Assembly (NCBI GenBank): GCA_013290125.1 | Contig: JABCYQ010000017.1 | Span: 1-61,945 of the forward strand | Origin: Vulcanimicrobiota bacterium | GTDB lineage: Bacteria > Vulcanimicrobiota > Vulcanimicrobiia > Eremiobacterales > Eremiobacteraceae | Length of the DNA stretch: 61,945 bases | Direction: 5' to 3' | Shown here: positions 42,830 through 51,405 of the stretch, one piece after another | How positions within the stretch are numbered: the first letter of the stretch is position 1 | Layout: every line of letters starts with the position of its first letter | Program-made: the position numbers and the translations under genes | Notes under the pieces: generated by a model | What the model saw: the letters and a program-made list of their open reading frames with translations, nothing else | Database searches by the model: none | Told to the model about the DNA's origin: nothing

Positions 42830-43322
42830 TCTCATCGAACCCGTCCGGCAGCCGCATGGTGATGATCCTCGCGTTGAGGTCGATCGCAACATCGTAGGCG
42901 CGATGCATCGGGATCAACGCGTCGCCCACTTCGAGCATGTCGGCGGACGGATAATGCGCGACGGATCGGACTTCGCCAAGCGGACCGAGCCTGGCGTCGA
43001 CCACTTGCATGCCGACAAGATCGGAAGCGCGGTGCACGCCTTCGGGCAATGCCGGCAGATTCGCGGCTTCTAAGAAGAGTTGCGCGCCGACAAGTTTCTC
43101 AGCCTCCGAGACTGTCGAGATTCCCTCGAGCGAAGCCACGATCACGCGCTTGTGCTCGCGCGCTGACACGATCACCAATCGGCGCTGCACGCCGTCTGCG
43201 GCACGGCCGTCGAGCTGCGCGCCCGCGCGAACGATTTCCGCATCGCTGCCGGCGATCTTGACGTGGCCCCGAAGTCCAAACGTGCCGACGATCCGCCCGA
43301 TCAGGACCTGGCCTTCAGTCAA
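42789..43322 (-). CDS. rimM: Ribosome maturation factor RimM
   Basis: 177 residues. N-terminal RimM domain GRIVGTFGLRGHVKI (about 8-22) and a C-terminal PRC-barrel (DLVGMQVVDARLGPLGEV). It assists 30S head assembly and binds ribosomal protein S19. It is next to khpA, rpsP and ffh as in many bacteria, and its ATG overlaps the khpA stop (ATGA). The C-terminal tail of about 12 basic residues falls in the part overlapping the convergent hydrolase. No trmD follows, unlike the usual order. Confidence 0.93.
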   Translation of the reverse strand: MTEGQVLIGRIVGTFGLRGHVKIAGSDAEIVRAGAQLDGRAADGVQRRLVIVSAREHKRVIVASLEGISTVSEAEKLVGAQLFLEAANLPALPEGVHRASDLVGMQVVDARLGPLGEVRSVAHYPSADMLEVGDALIPMHRAYDVAIDLNARIITMRLPDGFDEIMKAPRAKRESPH

Positions 43323-43720
43323 TCAAGGATCTCGACGTTTACCTTTTCGCCCGCGCCGACGGAAGCTGCTTTGACGATCGTGCGGATCGCGTGGACGATG
43401 CGGCCTTGGCGGCCGATCACTTTGCCGCGATCTTCGTCGCCGACGCGAAGCAGCAGTACCGGTCCGCGTTCATCTTGCGCGGCGGCGATCGCGATGCGAT
43501 CGGGCTCGTCCACGATCCGCTCGACGATGAACTTCAGCACGGCCGCTGCCCGGCCGATACCGTCTGCGATGTTGCCGGCATTGTCGTCTTCGTCGTCGCC
43601 GAATCCCGCGTCGACATCGGCGCGCGGAAGCGGGTCTGATTCGTCGTCGCCTTCGATGTCCTTCGGCGGCGGCGCTGGTTCGTCGTCGTAGTCGATGAAA
43701 TCACTCGGCCTGTCGGGCAT
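43319..43720 (-). CDS. khpA: KH-domain RNA-binding protein KhpA with acidic N-terminal extension
   Basis: 133 residues, whereas KhpA is usually about 75-80. The last 78 residues are the KH domain: LKFIVERIVDEPDRI, then the GxxG loop in GKVIGRQGRIVHAIRTIV. The first 50 residues are very acidic and look disordered (Asp/Glu/Pro rich). KhpA pairs with KhpB in some bacteria and binds many RNAs. Between rpsP and rimM, the usual place. The extension may be lineage-specific. Confidence 0.9.
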   Translation of the reverse strand: MPDRPSDFIDYDDEPAPPPKDIEGDDESDPLPRADVDAGFGDDEDDNAGNIADGIGRAAAVLKFIVERIVDEPDRIAIAAAQDERGPVLLLRVGDEDRGKVIGRQGRIVHAIRTIVKAASVGAGEKVNVEILD

Positions 43721-43764
43721 GCTGCGTCACCTTTCACCGTAGGACCGGCGCGTAGCCGGTCTCG

Positions 43765-44061
43765 TCAAGATTTTTTGGCGCGCTTGGCGCGAGCTTTGCG
43801 GACGCGGACCTTTTCTCTCGCATAGAGACCTTTGTCCGCGAGCAGACGCGCGACCGTATCGGACGGCTGCGCGCCGTTGCCGAGCCAGCGCTTGATCTTC
43901 TCCTCATCGAGCACCAGCTCAACGGGGGTCCGGCGCGGATTATAGTGCCCCACGATATCGAGGAATCGGCCGTCGCGCGGCGACCGTTTGTCGGCCACGA
44001 TGACGCGATAGCTCGGCTGCTTTTTCAAGCCGGTGCGGCGAAGACGGATCTGGACTGACAA
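43765..44061 (-). CDS. rpsP: 30S ribosomal protein S16
   Basis: 98 residues, normal length. Starts MSVQIRLRRTGLKKQPSYRV, the S16 N-terminal pattern, with DGRFLDIVGHYNP following and a basic tail. Structural protein of the 30S platform. Spaced 36 bases from ffh and 44 bases from khpA, in the common ffh-rpsP-khpA-rimM order. Confidence 0.97.
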   Translation of the reverse strand: MSVQIRLRRTGLKKQPSYRVIVADKRSPRDGRFLDIVGHYNPRRTPVELVLDEEKIKRWLGNGAQPSDTVARLLADKGLYAREKVRVRKARAKRAKKS

Positions 44062-44097
44062 GACGGGGTGTCCTTTCTGTGAGCGCAGTTGCGCTCG

Positions 44098-45405
44098 TCA
44101 GTGAAACGACGGCGGCCGGCGCATCCGGCCCAAGCGTTTCATCATCTGTTTTGATTGTTCGAACTGCTTGATCAACAGGTTGACGTCGTGCACGACCGTG
44201 CCGCTGCCCTTGGCGATGCGGCGCCGCCGGCTCGCGTTGAGCACGCTCGGATCGGTTCGTTCGAGCGGCGTCATCGAGCATATGATCGCTTCCGTGCGCG
44301 CGACCTGGCGGTCTTCGATGGGGTTGTCTTTGACGAGCTTTCCGACACCGGGGATCATCTTCGCGATGTCGCCGAGCGAGCCCATCTTCTTGACCATGCG
44401 CAGCTGATCGAGAAAATCTTGCAGGGTGAACGACTGACGCTTGAGTTTCTGCGCAAGATCCTTGGCCTGTGCCTCGTCGTAAACGCTCTGACTTCGTTCT
44501 ATAAGCGTGAGGACGTCCCCGAAACCGAGAATTCGGGAGACGAGCCGATCGGGATGGAACGGCTCGAGCGCCCCGACTTTTTCTCCCGTGCCGATGAACT
44601 TCACCGGCTTTCCGAGGACCGCGCGGATCGAAAGCGCTGCGCCGCCGCGGCTGTCGCCGTCCATCTTGGTGAGAATCGTGCCGGTGAGCGCGATCCGCCG
44701 ATCGAACTCGAGCGCGACGTTGACGGCTTCCTGGCCGGTCATCGCGTCGACGACCAGCAGCACTTCCGTGGGATCCACCGCCGCGCGGATCGATTCGAGC
44801 TCCGCCATCAGCGGTTCGTCGATCTGCAAGCGGCCGGCGGTGTCGAAGATCGCCACGCCATTTCCGACTTGCTTCGCATGCGCGAGCGCCTCGCGCGCGA
44901 TCGTCGTCGGATCGGCGCCGTCGAGCGAGAACACCGGGACGTCGATCTGCTCGCCGAGCATTTTCAATTGCGTGATCGCGGCCGGTCGATAGACGTCGCA
45001 AGCGACCAGGAGCGGCCGCCTGCCATCCTCTTTGAAAAGGCGGGCGAGTTTTGCGGCATGCGTCGTCTTTCCGCTTCCTTGAAGTCCCGCGAGAATGATC
45101 GCCGTCGTGCCGACGGACAAGAAGCGCAGCGGAGCGACTTGCGTGCCCATGAGATCGATCAGACCGTCGTGGACGATTTTGATCACGGCTTGCGCGGGCG
45201 TCAATGATTCGAGGACTTCGGCGCCGATCGCGCGGGCTCGAATCGCCGCGATGAAGTCTTTGACGACCTTGAGGTTGACGTCGGCTTCGAGCAAAGCGAT
45301 GCGGACCTCTCGGAGCACTTCCGAGACGTCGTGTTCGTTCAGTTTCCCGCGTGAGCGCAGCCGTTGAAAGATCGCCCCGAGGCGATCGGAAAGTCCTTGC
45401 AGCAT
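44098..45405 (-). CDS. ffh: Signal recognition particle GTPase Ffh (SRP54)
   Basis: 435 residues. N domain (about 1-85), G domain with P-loop GLQGSGKTTHAAKLA, DVYRPAAITQLK, DTAGRLQIDEPLM and TKMDGDSRGGAALS, then a Met-rich M domain (about 300-430) with MTPLERTDPSVLNASRRRRIAKGSG that binds 4.5S RNA. It brings nascent membrane proteins to the receptor FtsY. The last residues QMMKRLGRMRR are typical. No SRP RNA gene was recognised nearby. Confidence 0.97.
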   Translation of the reverse strand: MLQGLSDRLGAIFQRLRSRGKLNEHDVSEVLREVRIALLEADVNLKVVKDFIAAIRARAIGAEVLESLTPAQAVIKIVHDGLIDLMGTQVAPLRFLSVGTTAIILAGLQGSGKTTHAAKLARLFKEDGRRPLLVACDVYRPAAITQLKMLGEQIDVPVFSLDGADPTTIAREALAHAKQVGNGVAIFDTAGRLQIDEPLMAELESIRAAVDPTEVLLVVDAMTGQEAVNVALEFDRRIALTGTILTKMDGDSRGGAALSIRAVLGKPVKFIGTGEKVGALEPFHPDRLVSRILGFGDVLTLIERSQSVYDEAQAKDLAQKLKRQSFTLQDFLDQLRMVKKMGSLGDIAKMIPGVGKLVKDNPIEDRQVARTEAIICSMTPLERTDPSVLNASRRRRIAKGSGTVVHDVNLLIKQFEQSKQMMKRLGRMRRPPSFH

Positions 45406-45453
45406 TGCGAGCTTAGCGCGGGTGCGGGAGAATGGCGAAGCCGCGCGACGAGT

Positions 45454-45693
45454 TCACGCCTTTTCGCCAGCCTCTTCGATGTAACGAACGGCGTCGCCGA
45501 CCGTCTTGATCTTCTCAGCGGCTTCGTCGGGGATGTCGATATTGAACTCGGTCTCGAGCGCCATGACGAGCTCGACCTGGTCGAGCGAGTCGGCCCCGAG
45601 GTCGTCGGTGATCGACGCGTCGATGACTACTTCTTCTTCGTCCACGCCGAGTTGCTCGACGATGCACTTCTTCACTTTGTCGAAAACGGACAT
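45454..45693 (-). CDS. acpP: Acyl carrier protein
   Basis: 79 residues from ATG 45693; the longer frame adds unlike residues that overlap fabG. The phosphopantetheine attachment Ser is in [13 protein letters not shown]. Acidic four-helix carrier for fatty-acid synthesis. Last gene of the fab block, 49 bases after fabG. The usual rnc (RNase III) does not follow; ffh does. Confidence 0.97.
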   Translation of the reverse strand: MSVFDKVKKCIVEQLGVDEEEVVIDASITDDLGADSLDQVELVMALETEFNIDIPDEAAEKIKTVGDAVRYIEEAGEKA

Positions 45694-45742
45694 CAGGGGT
45701 TTGCTAGCCTCCAGAGTGCAGCGGGTGATGTAGTGCGATTGG

Positions 45743-46495
45743 TCATCGCATGGTGAGTCCGCCATCCACGGCGAATGTCTGGCCCGTGATGTACGCGGCT
45801 TCGTCGCTGCTCAAGAAGAGCGCGACGCTCGCCACTTCGTCGGCCGTGCCGAATCTCCCGAGCGGTATACGCGCCATGTACGAAGTCCGTGTCGCTTCCG
45901 GCAAGATCGAGGTCATCTCGGTCTGGATGAAGCCGGGGGCGATCGCGTTGACGCGGATTCCGCGGGAGCCGAACTCCTGCGCAAGCGATTTCGTCAGTCC
46001 AAGCACGCCGGCCTTCGCCGCGACATACGCGCTCTGACCCGCGTTGCCGGTCAGAGCCACAACCGACGAGATATTGACGATCGCGCCGCTTTTCTGCCCC
46101 AACATCACCTTTCCCGCCGCTGAGGACAGATAGAAGACGCTCTTCAGGTTGACCGCGAGTGCGTCTTCCAGGGCATCCCATTTCATACGCAGGATCAAGG
46201 CATCGTAGGATTTCCCGGCGTTGTTCACGAGGATGTCCACCCTGCCGAATAGCGATTTCGCGGCGTCGACGAGCGCCTGAGCCTCTGCCTGAGAAGATAC
46301 GTCGCCTTGGTGGACTTGCGCGATGCCGCCAGATGTTTCTATCTCAGATCGCACCGCGCCGAGAGGCTCTGCGCGCCGGCCGTTGAGCATCACCGCAGCG
46401 CCCGCACCCGCGAGCGCGAGTGCCACGGCTCGGCCTATCCCCGTTCCGGCGCCGGTCACGATCGCGGCCTTGCCTGCGAGGGTAAGGTTCGTCAT
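45743..46495 (-). CDS. fabG: 3-oxoacyl-[acyl-carrier-protein] reductase
   Basis: 250 residues, SDR fold. NADPH site [21 protein letters not shown] in [12 protein letters not shown], catalytic Ser in [15 protein letters not shown] and YxxxK in [10 protein letters not shown]-terminus [18 protein letters not shown] and [12 protein letters not shown] are FabG-like. Reduces 3-oxoacyl-ACP to 3-hydroxyacyl-ACP. Four bases after the fabD stop. Confidence 0.95.
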   Translation of the reverse strand: MTNLTLAGKAAIVTGAGTGIGRAVALALAGAGAAVMLNGRRAEPLGAVRSEIETSGGIAQVHQGDVSSQAEAQALVDAAKSLFGRVDILVNNAGKSYDALILRMKWDALEDALAVNLKSVFYLSSAAGKVMLGQKSGAIVNISSVVALTGNAGQSAYVAAKAGVLGLTKSLAQEFGSRGIRVNAIAPGFIQTEMTSILPEATRTSYMARIPLGRFGTADEVASVALFLSSDEAAYITGQTFAVDGGLTMR

Positions 46496-46499
46496 CTCT

Positions 46500-47454
46500 T
46501 CATACGGCGCGGCGCTCGCCCGCCGAGATCAGCCGCTCGACGCCGGCGTGATCGGCGATGTGGAACACGCGGTCCGCGGAGACGCCGTCGATCCGCTTGA
46601 GCATCGGCGCGAGCACGGGTGTCGCTCCGCACTCAACGAGGAAATCCGGCTTTCGTGCGGCGATCGCAACCGCGGTCTCGTGCCATCGGACGCGCGCACA
46701 GAGACTGGCGATCAGGCAGCGGCGGATGTCTTCGACGTTTCGATACGGCTCGACTTCGACGTTTCCGATCACGTCGAATGAGGGCAGCGTGAACCGCGCC
46801 TTCTCGATGTGCGTCGCGAAGCGCCGCATGGCCGGCTCCATCAGCTCGCTGTGCCACGCCCCTGAGACGTTGAGCATCACGACCCGTTTCGCGCCATTCG
46901 CTTTCGCGAGTTCGCACAGTTCGTTGACGCCGGCGATGTCGCCGGAGACCACGATCTGGATCGGGGCGTTGAGGTTGGCGACGTCCACGCGGGCACCGCT
47001 CGCCGCGCGCGCCTCCGCATAGACTCTCGACCATCGCTTGATCGAAGCCGATGACCGCCGCCATCGCACCGGGACTGTTGTCAGCTGCTTCTCCCATCGC
47101 GAGCCCGCGTTCGTGGACGAGTGCGACCGCCTCATCGAAACCGATGGCGCCCGCGATCGTCAGCGAACAGAACTCGCCGAAGGAATGTCCGCCCGAAACG
47201 ATCGGCGTGAAGCCGGCGGTTTCGACGGCGCGATAGATCGCGACGTTGGCCGTGAATATCGCGGGCTGACTGATCCGCGTATCGCGAAGGCGCGCTTCGT
47301 CGCCTTCGATGACCAACGCGAGCAGGTCGTAGCCGAGCACGGCAGACGCGCGCTCGAAACACTCGAGCGCTGCCGGCACATGCGCAGCTGCGTCAGCGCC
47401 CATGCCCGCTGCTTGCGAACCTTGCCCGGGAAAGACCACGCCTAGCGTCGGCAT
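46500..47454 (-). pseudogene. fabD: Malonyl-CoA:ACP transacylase FabD, split by a frameshift
   Basis: Two overlapping frames together make one FabD of about 317 residues. The first (from ATG 47454) has FPGQGSQAAGMG and the nucleophile region SGGHSFGEFCSLTIAG, and is right up to AMVESLC. The second carries the rest, from AEARAASGARVDVANLNAPIQI through NVSGAWHSELMEPAM with the catalytic His, to LVECGATPVLAPMLKRI. The switch falls at about 47012-47022, where TATGCGGAGGCG would need two more bases (for example one more GC in a GC run). FabD is normally essential and the rest of the gene is intact, so an assembly error is more likely than loss. Loads malonyl groups on ACP. Confidence 0.85.
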
Positions 47455-47466
47455 GCTACGACATGA

Positions 47467-48525
47467 TCACGCCGGAACGATGTGGGCCGGCCGCTCCGGC
47501 TCGATATTCTCTTGCGGCAATTTTCCGACGCGAGCCGAGCCCCAACGCCATGCCACGGCTCCCCACGATAGACCGCCGCCGAAGGCGGTGAACACGACGA
47601 CGTTGCCAGGCTGGATGCGGCCATCCGCCACCGCGTCGCAGAGCGCAAGCGGTATCGATGCCGAAGAGGTGTTCCCGTACTCTTGGATGTTCGTGACGCA
47701 TTTCGACGGCGGCAATTTCAGCATCTTCACCGTGGCGTCGATAATACGCGCGTTGGCCTGGTGCGGTACCAAGAAATCAGCGTCTTCGGGCTTTAGATCG
47801 GCGCGCGCCAACGCGTTGCGCGACGATTGCGCCATCATGTTGACCGCGAACTTGAATACCGCTTGGCCCTGCATCTGGACGAATCCGGCGCTTCTGTCGG
47901 CCTTGCCGTTCGTGTTGAACGGCAATCGGCTTCCGCCGCCGCGAAGATAAAGGACGGTGGGATCTGCGCCATCCGCACCGAGCTCGGATCCGAGAAAACA
48001 GTCCTCGTCGCTGCGTTCGAACAGCGCTGCGCCCGCGCCGTCACCGAAGAGCACGCAGGTCGAGCGGTCGGTGTAGTCGACGATCTTCGAAAGCGTTTCA
48101 GCGCCGATCAAGAGCACCGACTTGAACGCGCCTGCGCGGATGAGCGACGCAGCGGTGGTCATGCCGTAGATGAAGCCCGAACAGGCGATCGAGATGTCGA
48201 ACGCCGGCTTGCCCGTCATGCCAAGTGCCGAAGCGACGATGCAAGCGGTGGCCGGGAACAGATAGTCCGGTGTCGCCGTCGCGACGATCACGCAATCCAC
48301 GTCTGAGGGCTGCCGGCCCGTCGCCTCGAGCGCGGCTTTTGCGGCAGGAATCGCGATGTCCGACGTGGCCTGTTCAGGGCTTGCGATATGGCGCCGGCGC
48401 ATACCGGTGCGCTGCACGATCCATTCGTCGCTCGTCTCGACCAGCTTCTCGAGGTCGCCGTTCGACAAAATGCCGGCAGGGGCGTATCGCCCGATGCCGG
48501 CGATCGTGACGCCGTAGCCCTTCAT
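47467..48525 (-). CDS. fabH: Beta-ketoacyl-ACP synthase III
   Basis: 352 residues, somewhat longer than the typical 320-330 because of a polar tail. The catalytic triad is Cys in ISIACSGFIYG, His in FLVPHQANARI and Asn in EYGNTSSASIP. Condenses acetyl- or branched acyl-CoA with malonyl-ACP to begin fatty-acid synthesis. Ten bases after rpmF, without the plsX gene that often sits between the two. Confidence 0.95.
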   Translation of the reverse strand: MKGYGVTIAGIGRYAPAGILSNGDLEKLVETSDEWIVQRTGMRRRHIASPEQATSDIAIPAAKAALEATGRQPSDVDCVIVATATPDYLFPATACIVASALGMTGKPAFDISIACSGFIYGMTTAASLIRAGAFKSVLLIGAETLSKIVDYTDRSTCVLFGDGAGAALFERSDEDCFLGSELGADGADPTVLYLRGGGSRLPFNTNGKADRSAGFVQMQGQAVFKFAVNMMAQSSRNALARADLKPEDADFLVPHQANARIIDATVKMLKLPPSKCVTNIQEYGNTSSASIPLALCDAVADGRIQPGNVVVFTAFGGGLSWGAVAWRWGSARVGKLPQENIEPERPAHIVPA

Positions 48526-48535
48526 CGTGCGGCGA

Positions 48536-48754
48536 TCAGCCCTGTGCCGCTTTGGGACTCTTCCCTGATGGACTTGCTTCCTTTTGCGCTATCGCCAGGC
48601 GGCCGTCGTAGAATCCGCAGTTGGCGCATGCGAAATGCGGCCTACGCGGCTGCTTGCATTGCGGGCAAGTGCTGAGCGGCGGCGCTGCCGTCTTCCAATT
48701 CGCTCTGCGGGAGCGCGTGTTCGATTTGCTTCGTCGTTGCTTCGGATTAGCCAT
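48536..48754 (-). CDS. rpmF: 50S ribosomal protein L32
   Basis: 72 residues, slightly long for L32. MANPKQRRSKSNTRSRRANW at the start is typical; the zinc ribbon has CPQC and CANC. The C-terminal 18 residues are an extra Ser/Lys/Ala-rich tail. Placed between yceD and fabH as in many genomes. Confidence 0.95.
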   Translation of the reverse strand: MANPKQRRSKSNTRSRRANWKTAAPPLSTCPQCKQPRRPHFACANCGFYDGRLAIAQKEASPSGKSPKAAQG

Positions 48755-48793
48755 GAAAATCCTTGTTCTAGATGCGTTTGCGGTGATGCAGCT

Positions 48794-49300
48794 CTACGAT
48801 TCGCGGCGTTCTTGCAAGCTTCGAGCCAGGCCTGCCAGTCGTGGGTCCACCACGTGCTCCGCACACGTGCACGATCCGATGTTTCGATTCTGGCCGCACG
48901 AGTCGCACAATCCGTTGCACGCTTCGTCGCACACGGGCGCTATCGGCTCGTCGACTTCGAGTATTTGCGTTGCCAATTCTGTTAGGTCGATCGCGCGCCC
49001 GATCAGCGGCGCGACGTCTCCGAAGATCGCGTCGCTCTCCGGCACGTCTTCGCTGTATGTCTCCTCGACCTCCACTCGCACGTCGCGCTCGAACGGTTCG
49101 AGGCAGCGCGCGCACGTCTCGTGCTCGCGACCGGCGACCGCCCCCTCGACGTGCACGCCGTGCGCGATCTTGCTCACATGCGCTTTCATTCGGACGCCGG
49201 CCGGATATCGCGCGCCCAAGTCGCCAGCGAAGCTGAGCTGCTGGTCGATGCCGATGCCGACGAATTCTGGCCCGAAGAGACGAGCGACGGAAAACTTCAC
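48794..49300 (-). CDS. yceD: DUF177/YceD family protein
   Basis: 168 residues from GTG 49300 (KFSVARLFG as first strand); the longer frame to 49495 would overlap the protease gene. Core: ETCARCLEPFERDVRVEVEETY, then DLTELATQILEVDEPIAPVC and CNGLCDSCGQNRN. The Cys-rich end is common in the family. Its product is linked to 23S rRNA accumulation in E. coli and plants, and it usually precedes rpmF, as here. Confidence 0.9.
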   Translation of the reverse strand: MKFSVARLFGPEFVGIGIDQQLSFAGDLGARYPAGVRMKAHVSKIAHGVHVEGAVAGREHETCARCLEPFERDVRVEVEETYSEDVPESDAIFGDVAPLIGRAIDLTELATQILEVDEPIAPVCDEACNGLCDSCGQNRNIGSCTCAEHVVDPRLAGLARSLQERRES

Positions 49301-49391
49301 TTTGAAAGGCCTACGAGCGCACGAAAGCCCGCCGAAATCGGACGGGCCAATCGACATTTCGCTCTTATTATAGAAAAGGGCCGGGCCTATG

Positions 49392-50405
49392 TCAAACCGT
49401 TTTGCTTTTCGGGACGCGTTGGAGCGCCAGGGCGTGAAGAGCCTCTGCGAATGAACGAACCGGGATGATCGAGATCCCTCGCGTGCCAGCCACATCCTTA
49501 TAATTGTCCACCGGCACCAAAAACACGGTCGCGCCAGCCCGGATCGCGGCCTGGATCTTCTCGCGAGTGCCTGAGATGGCGGAAACGCCTCCGTCGGCCG
49601 CGAGCACGCCCGTTCCGGCGATGTTCTTGCCGCCCGTGATATCAGCGCCGGTCAGAGTCCGGTAGATCTGCAGCGAGAACATCAACCCGGCCGACGAGCC
49701 GTTCACGTCCGGAAGATGGAACACCACGTTGACCGGCAGCTTGATGGCGCGCGTCTGCGGCTGAATGTAGACGCCGAATCGCGCTTTGCCGGAGAGGCTG
49801 AATGTCTGGCACGTGACCGCGACGTCCTTGCCCGCGCGCATCAACGTCAGGTTGAATCTCGTGCCCGCTTTGTGCAGTGCTGTCGTTCGAAGAAGATCGT
49901 CGTTCGTGCCGAACGCCCGGCCGTCCATTGCGACGATCTCGTCGCCCGCGCGGAAGCACCGCGCAGCTGGCGTCTTCGCCTTGGTACCCTGTACGACGTA
50001 TACGATGGTGGCGCGCACGGGCAACCCTGCAGCCCGCTCCGCGACGACTTGCGCGTTCAGCTGGCTCTCGGTCATCGCATCTGCGAGTTGGACGTTCAGC
50101 TGCCGGTCGGTGACGTTCGGCGGCACGAGATCGGATCGTTTTACGATCTCGAATCCTGGAAGCACGTACGCGATTGCGTAGACGATCGGGCGGCCGGGGT
50201 ACAACCGGATGTCGGTGAGGTACAGCACGCCGGGAGGCGGCGTCTTTCCGGGCACCGCGATCGCCTCGTTCAGGCTTACCGCGGCTCCCGGCCCATAGAT
50301 GAAATACGGTATCGGCAACCAACCGACGATGACGACGATGACCGCTATGAAGGCCCAGAGACCGGCGCGCAGGTAGCTGCGCCGGCGAGCGGCGAGATCG
50401 CGCAA
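49392..50405 (-). CDS. PDZ and Lon-like (S16) protease, YlbL/SepM type
   Basis: 337 residues. One membrane span near the N-terminus (LWAFIAVIVVIVGWLPIPYF), then an external part with a PDZ domain (about 130-200, CFRAGDEIVAMDGRAFG). A Lon-type dyad follows: Ser in VNGSSAGLMFSLQIY and Lys in GTREKIQAAIRAGA. Fold and size match YlbL and the streptococcal SepM, which trim secreted peptides or membrane proteins. In bacilli ylbL likewise lies next to coaD (ylbI) and rsmD (ylbH), so this is a conserved neighbourhood. Confidence 0.88.
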   Translation of the reverse strand: MRDLAARRRSYLRAGLWAFIAVIVVIVGWLPIPYFIYGPGAAVSLNEAIAVPGKTPPPGVLYLTDIRLYPGRPIVYAIAYVLPGFEIVKRSDLVPPNVTDRQLNVQLADAMTESQLNAQVVAERAAGLPVRATIVYVVQGTKAKTPAARCFRAGDEIVAMDGRAFGTNDDLLRTTALHKAGTRFNLTLMRAGKDVAVTCQTFSLSGKARFGVYIQPQTRAIKLPVNVVFHLPDVNGSSAGLMFSLQIYRTLTGADITGGKNIAGTGVLAADGGVSAISGTREKIQAAIRAGATVFLVPVDNYKDVAGTRGISIIPVRSFAEALHALALQRVPKSKTV

Positions 50406-50416
50406 TGACAGCGGCC

Positions 50417-50905
50417 TTACGATTGGCGCACGGATTCGCGCGTCGTGCCGTTGCCCATACTCTGGCGTCCGGACGCCAATGTCTGTCGACCCTTTTGGAC
50501 TTCGGCATGAGTCTTCGTCAGCGTCGCGTCGAGACCGCCGAGGATCTGCTCCGCATACTCGTCGGCGCCGCGGCGCACGTCACGTGCTCGCTTCTCCGCG
50601 TCTGCGATGATCGCGTCCGATTTCGTCTGCGCTTGGCGGACGATCTCAGACTCGGAAAGCGCGCGCGACTTCTGATCGGTGGCCTCGGCGCGGATATGTT
50701 CGGCGTCTTCCTTTGCCTGAGCGAGGAGGCGGTCTTTTTCTTTGGTGACGGCCTTGGCGGTGCTCACTTCTTCGGGAAGGCTCGAACGCAGCTTCTCGAT
50801 GAGATCGAGGATCTGATCGCGTCCGACGATGCGCGCGCCGAACGGCAGCCATGTGCCGCCTTTTACCTCGGCTTCTAGCTTGTCTATTACCCGATAGACG
50901 CTCAT
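50417..50905 (-). CDS. Coiled-coil protein, DivIVA-like or ATP-synthase-b-like
   Basis: 162 residues. Starts MSVYRVIDKLEAEVKGGTWLPFG, followed by a long charged helix (about 45-135) with heptad repeats rich in Lys/Glu/Ala, then a Gly/Ser tail. This shape is shared with DivIVA/SepIVA-type polar proteins and with subunit-b-like stalk proteins. A coaD-linked short protein of this sort is frequent in Gram-positive-like operons. Start overlaps the coaD stop by four bases (ATGA). No enzyme motif. Confidence 0.7.
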   Translation of the reverse strand: MSVYRVIDKLEAEVKGGTWLPFGARIVGRDQILDLIEKLRSSLPEEVSTAKAVTKEKDRLLAQAKEDAEHIRAEATDQKSRALSESEIVRQAQTKSDAIIADAEKRARDVRRGADEYAEQILGGLDATLTKTHAEVQKGRQTLASGRQSMGNGTTRESVRQS

Positions 50906-51405
50906 CCGACGTCCCTCCGCAGGTCAGCCATGGCGCGCAGCACCGATGGCGGCACGAAATCCGAAACGTCGCCCCCAAGCGCGAAGATCTCGCGGACGCT
51001 CGACGACGATACATATGCGTATTCGACGCTCGCAGGCAGAAACATCGTGTCGACGTTTCCCGCGAGTTTACGATTGATCAGCGCCATCGTGAATTCACCT
51101 TCGAAGTCGGCGACGATGCGCAGTCCTTTGACGATGAGCCGCGCCCCTTGCTGGCGCACGAAATCTACGAGCAGCCCGTCGAAAGACGCGACTTCGACGT
51201 TCGACAGGCCGCTGCACGCATCGCGAAGCATGGCCACCCGCGCGTGGGCGGAGAACATGGGCCGTTTATTCGGATTGGCGACGACCGCGACGACGACATG
51301 CGGAAAGGTGCGGGCCGCTCGGCGAGCCACATCGAGATGGCCGTTCGTCATCGGATCGAAACTGCCGGGATAGATCACCGGCGCATCGTGCGACGGCGCC
51401 ATCAC
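50902..51405 (-). CDS. coaD: Phosphopantetheine adenylyltransferase
   Basis: 167 residues. Nucleotidyltransferase fold with YPGSFDPMTNGHLDVARRA (the TxGH motif appears as TNGH) near the start and VSSSSVREIFALGGDVSDFVP near the end, both CoaD hallmarks. Makes dephospho-CoA from 4'-phosphopantetheine and ATP. Overlaps the rsmD stop by four bases. Confidence 0.96.
   Translation of the reverse strand: MMAPSHDAPVIYPGSFDPMTNGHLDVARRAARTFPHVVVAVVANPNKRPMFSAHARVAMLRDACSGLSNVEVASFDGLLVDFVRQQGARLIVKGLRIVADFEGEFTMALINRKLAGNVDTMFLPASVEYAYVSSSSVREIFALGGDVSDFVPPSVLRAMADLRRDVG

Noticed and set aside
43940-45001. A 353-codon - strand frame inside ffh
   Set aside because: Different frame of the ffh gene, with an extremely Arg-rich product and no motif.
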